Shown here piece by piece: positions 19,781-24,534 of a DNA stretch of 24,534 nt. The notes under the pieces were generated by a model, which saw only the letters and a program-made list of their open reading frames with translations, did no database searches and had not been told where the DNA came from. Within the stretch, counting starts at the first letter, position 1, and every line of letters begins with the position of its first letter. The translations under genes and the position numbers were made by a program. Source of the DNA: Mesotaenium endlicherianum (Eukaryota; Streptophyta; Zygnematophyceae; Zygnematales; Mesotaeniaceae). The DNA is taken from positions 80,666 through 105,199 of the forward strand of contig WELA01003208.1 of NCBI GenBank assembly GCA_009602735.1, in the 5' to 3' direction.

Positions 19781-20796
19781 GTGGGTTGCTCGCTCACTCG
19801 CTCGCACACCACACACCCGCACACACATATATACAGACACACACACACACATACACACGCACGCGCACAAGATATGGTCTGTCGTTCGCTGCCCCTACTG
19901 CGTGTGGAACAGAAAACTTTTTTGGCTCTCTCCATCTCACACCTAAGTGCAGAGTACCATTGCGCCGCTGTGTGTATGCCTGTCGAGTGCGTCCAACGCG
20001 TTTCAGGCGCACTCGGCTTTCCGGGCTTGGTCACGCACTTCACGCCTCAGAGCATGTGCAAGCCGACATCTGGAAACTGGGATGTAGGGGAAAGTGCATC
20101 TTTGGGAGCGAGATATGAGGTCAGGGTCTTCCTTTCGCGTTTTGGGTTCAAGGTCTGAGGTCACCACCCTCCCCCCTCTCTCCCTTCCCCCCCCCTCCCC
20201 CGCTTTCCCCAACTACGGCTGAGATGGGCTCACCATCACCCCTTCTAGAGATGGAACAGGTTTGTCGGTAGCTCAAAACGGAGCACATGGAGTACTTTCC
20301 TAGCAGCGGGAGTGGTTAAGAGGGGTCAAGAGGGGTCAGGGAGGGGTCAAGAAGGGCCGAGAGACTCCAGAGACAGGCTGAGAAGGGGGAGGATTGGAAG
20401 CAGCCAAGTCAAGGAGAGCCCAAGAACGGTCAAATAGAGGTAAAAGGAAGGTCAAAGCAGGGTCAAACAAGTGGATGCAGGAGGGTCAAGGAGGGTCCCG
20501 GAAGTTGAGGAGCGAAAAGACAAGGAGGACAATGGGGGTGCGTACAGGAAGAGCGGCTGTCAGGATGGGAAGGAAGAGCAAACCAACCAAACATCCAACC
20601 AAACATCCTCCCACGAAAACCTTGGGTGGGTCAAGAAGGGCCACAAGAGCCGGGAGAACTAAAGAGGGAGAGGGGCCGCGCAGTGCAGAGCAGCAGCAGC
20701 AGCAGCAGGAGGAGGAGGAGGGGCCATCGGGATGAGAGGGGAAAAAGAGGGGAGCGCAGTAGGGACAGGAAGGTGAGGAGAAGGGGCCGGCCGAAC
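19781..20796. other. Region between two convergent, incomplete genes
   Basis: This should contain the remaining Memo exons (plus strand) and the remaining CLPT exons (minus strand), but none is visible. Contents seen: CA repeats at 19805-19865, ordinary sequence to 20160, a C/T-rich run at 20161-20210, a GGTCAA-rich stretch at 20319-20500 and a (CAG)5-6 tract near 20693-20710. Confidence 0.6.
20319..20500 (+). repeat. Dispersed GGTCAA repeats
   Basis: GGTCAA occurs at 20324, 20345, 20428, 20449, 20461 and 20484, with a GGTCAG variant at 20335, and again near 20633, in a purine-rich context (AGGGGTCAAGAGGGG). The reverse complement, TTGACC, matches the WRKY W-box core, but the spacing looks like a decayed tandem repeat more than a promoter. 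Confidence 0.7.
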
Positions 20797-22679
20797 CTTC
20801 CGTGAGGATGCCCATGAGGAGGGCCTCTGTGCCGGTGGACGGGTACTTGAGCTTGCGCGCCTCCAGCTCCGCCATCCCAAACGCCTTCAGGGCCCTCGCA
20901 GACCAGCTGCTCGCAACACGTTTCCGCCCCATGCCAGCCCCCCCCCAGATCCCACAGTCCCATCCCCCCAGCCAGGCAGCCCATCAGCCAGCCAGTGCCG
21001 AGTGCGAGGCGCGACGTGTCAACAGACGGGTTGAAACGATAGCTTACTGGTGACCACACCAGACCAGAACACACCAGACCAGACCAGACCAGGCCAGGCC
21101 AGACCAGACCAGACCCCGCTGTTGATGTAACCGCGAGCCTTCGACGTGTGTGAGGGGACGCCCGCGTTGCTGATGTGGCGAGTGCTGAGGAGCTCCGAGG
21201 GCACTCGCCATGGGGGAGGGGCACAGAGAGGCCACTTGGGTTTAAGTGAGGGCCATGGGAGGGGGGCGCAGTGGGTTGCTAGGAGGCATGCGCCATCAAG
21301 CGTGAAACCAGACCGTTTGCTTGACGTGAATGTCATCAACATGCTCTTTTATTCTCCCTCTCTCCTCTCCCTCTCCCTCCGCGCGCGCGCGTGTGTGTGT
21401 GTGTACATGTGTATGGGTATGTGTCTGTCGTGTGAATATGTTTCTCCAAGGTGCTTGTGTGTGGGGGATGCAAACCGTGAGTAAACTGAGTGAGTGTTTA
21501 CAGACCAACCGTGGTGTCTGCGCATTGTGCACCTTCCCATCAAAACCCTCACTGCACGCACACCAGCGACCTAATTTCCCTAGAGCTCCTTAGATCTTCG
21601 CACTTAGGGTTCACAGACAGCCCTTTCGAAATAATGAGCTGCAGACATGCTGCTGCCAGCTGGCCAGGCCTCTCCCCAGCTCAAGTCAGCCTCGCTGCAA
21701 GGCTCAGTAAGACCTCGAGTCGGATTCTAGGGTTCAAGGCTTATGGTTGACATGATTTTTCTGTTGAAGGGACAAGGGAGGAGGTAGAAAGGGGTGGAAG
21801 AGGACGGCAGATTCGTCTCTTCCCAAGAGAGACAGCAGCGCACCTTCTGCAAGCACCACCGACCATAGAACAATCACATCATGAGGAAAAGTAAATGCAA
21901 ACTGTGCTCACAACCCCTTAGCCACCCTTATGGCCTTCCTGTCACATCAGGCAATCCTCCTCCACCACTTCCAGCGACTAGTCCTTCCATGTCTACTATT
22001 AAATGAAAAAGTGTCAGATACTTTCTCTCGCACGAGACTCGTCATGGTGGCTTCAGGTACAGGTGACAGCTGTAATGCAGGTACTGCACACTTAACAACC
22101 ATAGGCTTGGTCCCTCCGAATATAGAACAGGACGCGCTCAGTCCTTCCAGTCAACAGAGCATAAGGTTGCTGCTACCATGAGCTAGCTTAGAACATGCTT
22201 GCCCACCATGCAAGATCACACGAAATAGACGAGAGGGGGGGAGCAGTATCCGTTCAAAATCGAGCATCCCAGCTCCATCACATAACATGCACTTATCTAC
22301 ACCAGAAGACATGAAGGCCGTCTATGCTAAGCCTTGCCTGAGCCCACCCACAGTATAAACAGCAGTTTCCTACGACTTCCCATAATCAGCATTTGTGTAC
22401 TCACGCTCTAGGAATACTCGTGGAGGCAACTGATGCGCGTACTCCACTTCTGACTCTGCTAACTCGAGTGGAAGCAACTAGGCAAGACACTCTCTGCCCC
22501 GTCAGGCCCGATTGACACCATCCCAGTGACTGCCTGCTGCTAGTGAGTGTACTGTCTAATGAGCATGGCTCTCTCCTGCTACAGACTATACTTTCTTGGG
22601 CTTTTCTTGGTCTGTGAGCTGCATCGATGGGGGAAAGCACAAGCACCGTGTTCGCTGCTGCTAGAACAGCTGAAGCCAT
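20797..22679 (-). CDS. CLPT-like plastid Clp protease accessory protein, two exons, 3' part missing
   Basis: CLPT proteins (CLPT1/2 in Arabidopsis) resemble the N-domain of ClpC chaperones and bind the ClpP/ClpR core of the plastid protease. Exon 1 (22405-22679) starts with ATG at 22679 and gives 91 codons, beginning MASAVLAAANTVLVLSPIDA, rich in Ser, Arg, Ala and Thr with few acids, typical of a plastid transit peptide. It ends SIPR plus GC before donor GTGAGTAC. Exon 2 (20797-20906, acceptor GCAG) completes that codon and reads WSARALKAFGMAELEARKLK, YPSTGTEALLMGILTEG, the Clp N-domain signature. Phases agree (2 to 1). Donor GTTCGG after exon 2 is weak. The expected continuation (about 110-130 more residues, beginning near a KFLR-type helix) was not found down to the Memo exons. 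Exon 2 is certain by homology; exon 1 rests on phase, position and composition. Confidence 0.88.
21055..21118 (+). repeat. CCAGA pentamer/decamer tandem repeat in the CLPT intron
   Basis: Runs of ACCAGACCAGA with a few variants (CCAGG, CACAC) lie in the 1498-bp intron 20907-22404. The Gly-Leu-Val-Trp frames on the minus strand come from it. Confidence 0.9.
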
Positions 22680-24453
22680 ACTTTAAGCAGGCCGTCCAAG
22701 GCGTACTAAGAAGCTAAGTAGTTCCTCTGCGAGACAAGAAGCTTCTCTTGCCAATCACAATCTAGTAATAAATGACTGAGCTGACTTCCAATCACGAGCA
22801 GGAGCTGGGGCAATTAGTGCTAATACGATGAATGTATAGAAGCTTCTTTTGAAGCGCGATCAAACCCTGTACCTGACCGCACACTGACTCCAGATTCCAG
22901 GGTGCCACGGTGGTGCTCCCGTTGCGACGCCGATGTCATCTTGATTCCAGATGTCCTGTTGTTCACGTCCAGTTGTTCTACAGGACATTACAGGACCTGT
23001 ACAAGCGAGACGTCCTCCAAGCAGTAATGTGGGCGACGCTGACGTTTCCGACGGCGCTGCCGCTTCCGCTGTTCCTACAGTCCATAGAAGCCCCATGCAT
23101 ATTTCACGACGGCCCATTTCCATCGGAGTCTCGTGCCAATGCACCTTGACGAGATCACATTAAGTGTCGTGTGAAGTTTGCCCAATTAGTTCCGTGCGAC
23201 GGTAGACCTTGGTAGGCGTCGAGCTCTTCCTTTCGATCAACGATGTTCATGACTCTCACGTCGAACAAGCATGAAGTTTCCTTTCAGGGCCATGGCAAGC
23301 AAGTCTCACAGGTCTGCTTGCCTTGTGACGTACCATGTCGATTCCATATTCAATTGAGATGGATCGAGGAAAAATGGAAGGTGGGTACCAAACCTAGTTC
23401 TTTATCCTACTACTAGGTTGCTAGGCCTCTGCGTAGCAAGGTAGCATACGTAAACTCATAACTTCAAAAGCACGAGAGAGCATCAATATCAAACTCGATT
23501 GCGCAACATGTTGCACTGAAAAATAATATGCGCTATGATTTGAAGTCAGCATGTACCTAGGGCTCAACTTGATTCAATGTAAATATTATAACGGAAGGAA
23601 TTGTAAGTTGCGAGCCATTGGTCGCACGTATATGTGGCTAGTCACTCTTTCGCGGGCCGTGGCTTCTTTCATAACTGTAACCTATGCATGTGAAGGTTGT
23701 GACTCGAGTGAAACATTGTGATTTCTAAATTGATATGATAATGTGCTACAACGTACAAGCTACTTATAACAGCAGAAAATCAAAACTATGCCCAGGTCAT
23801 CTTGATAGAAAATCAGCTCCAAGCACTTGCACTCCCAAATGTATTTGCCGCCACTCTCTTCTCAAAATCGTGTTGTTGCTAGTCACTCGGTATTAGCTAC
23901 TAGAAAGAAGTACAGATTCATTGATTTGAAATGCATGTTTGGCATTGACGTGCACGGGCCCCTAGGCCCTCACACATCCTTTTGAAAGTGTTCAAAAGCG
24001 TGTCATCGAGAACCCCACACAAGATGCGCATCAAAAAAGACAGGAGATGAGGTATAATCAAACGGGTGACACCAGTTCAAAAGCAAATGAAAGACCAACT
24101 AGTTGAAGTGAGAAAAGCAATGTAATCAAACGGTAGCACTGCCTGTGCTTTCAAAGTCACTGTACTCCGCCTCATCTCCCGAGTGCTTGCCATTTGTTGC
24201 CAAATGCTTCCGCTGCACGTGCCACGACACACGCCATGAGTGAGATATAGAATTTGCGCGTTTTGGTTTCTTGCACGAATTCAGAGCTGTCTCCTATCCA
24301 GTCGAATTTTTTCCTACCAGGAATACGCATCAGTCAAATCAAACAGAGAGACACACACACACACGCGCGTGCTTGGCAATGGTAGATGTTGATGAATGTT
24401 CATGCATATATGTGTGAGTGCGCGCGTGTGTGCAAAGCCACACCTACACACAT

Positions 24454-24456
<3 letters not shown>
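22680..24456. other. No gene seen; presumed CLPT promoter at the left end
   Basis: AT-richer sequence upstream of the CLPT start codon. Short open frames show no recognisable motif. The promoter of the minus-strand gene should lie within the first few hundred bases. Short AC and GTGC repeats occur near 24350-24432. Confidence 0.5.

Positions 24457-24534
<78 letters not shown>
24457..24534 (+). repeat. (AG)39 microsatellite at the window edge
   Basis: A perfect AG run of 78 bases continues to the last base, so its full length is unknown. It may mark a contig or read-length limit. Confidence 0.98.

Noticed and set aside
20631..21224. 197-codon minus-strand frame rich in Gly, Leu, Val and Trp
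   Set aside because: Its middle part comes from the CCAGA repeat and intron; the CLPT exon is read in another frame at 20797-20906.
1..24534. CRISPR arrays, bacterial operons, tRNA or rRNA genes
   Set aside because: No regularly spaced palindromic repeats, no Shine-Dalgarno-led gene clusters and no convincing tRNA cloverleaf or rRNA core were seen; spliced genes and LTR elements indicate nuclear eukaryotic DNA.

Overview
The window looks like nuclear DNA from a photosynthetic eukaryote of the green lineage, most likely a streptophyte alga or a non-seed plant. The reasons are a nuclear gene for a plastid Clp-protease accessory protein (CLPT-type) with a plausible transit peptide, a plant-type BC10/DUF266 glycosyltransferase, a Memo-family gene split by GT-AG introns, plant-style LTR retrotransposons, dense microsatellites and a 453-base assembly gap. 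GC-rich exons sit in an AT-richer background. There is no operon, CRISPR array or bacterial gene. No species can be named from the sequence alone.

Layout. 1-1202: 3' part of an LTR retrotransposon on the plus strand, with a polypurine tract and a 503-bp LTR. 1236-1434: decayed copy of the 3' end of the glycosyltransferase gene. About 1642-2494: 3' part of a Ty3/Gypsy chromovirus on the minus strand (LTR, polypurine tract, chromodomain). 2495-5412: low-complexity and intergenic DNA with one dubious reading frame. 5413-7480: BC10-like glycosyltransferase gene with an in-frame stop and a frameshift near its end. 8605-8895: unrecognised terminal exon (minus). 9720-11389: CA/GT/TC-rich DNA and a decayed, internally duplicated coding-like stretch. 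11390-11842: Ns. 12297-13596: unrecognised gene (minus). 14945-19780: six exons of a Memo-family gene (plus), with repeat-swollen introns. 20797-22679: two exons of a CLPT-like gene (minus). 22680-24534: no gene seen, ending in an (AG)39 microsatellite.

The genes do not form a pathway. The most notable points concern genome structure. Three Memo introns contain diverged copies of the adjoining exon edges, and the largest is built from roughly 118-bp units that each repeat the exon end and splice donor. The Memo and CLPT genes converge, yet both lack their expected 3' exons in the 1 kb between them. A gene fragment lies between two unrelated retrotransposons. I found no convincing new molecular system.
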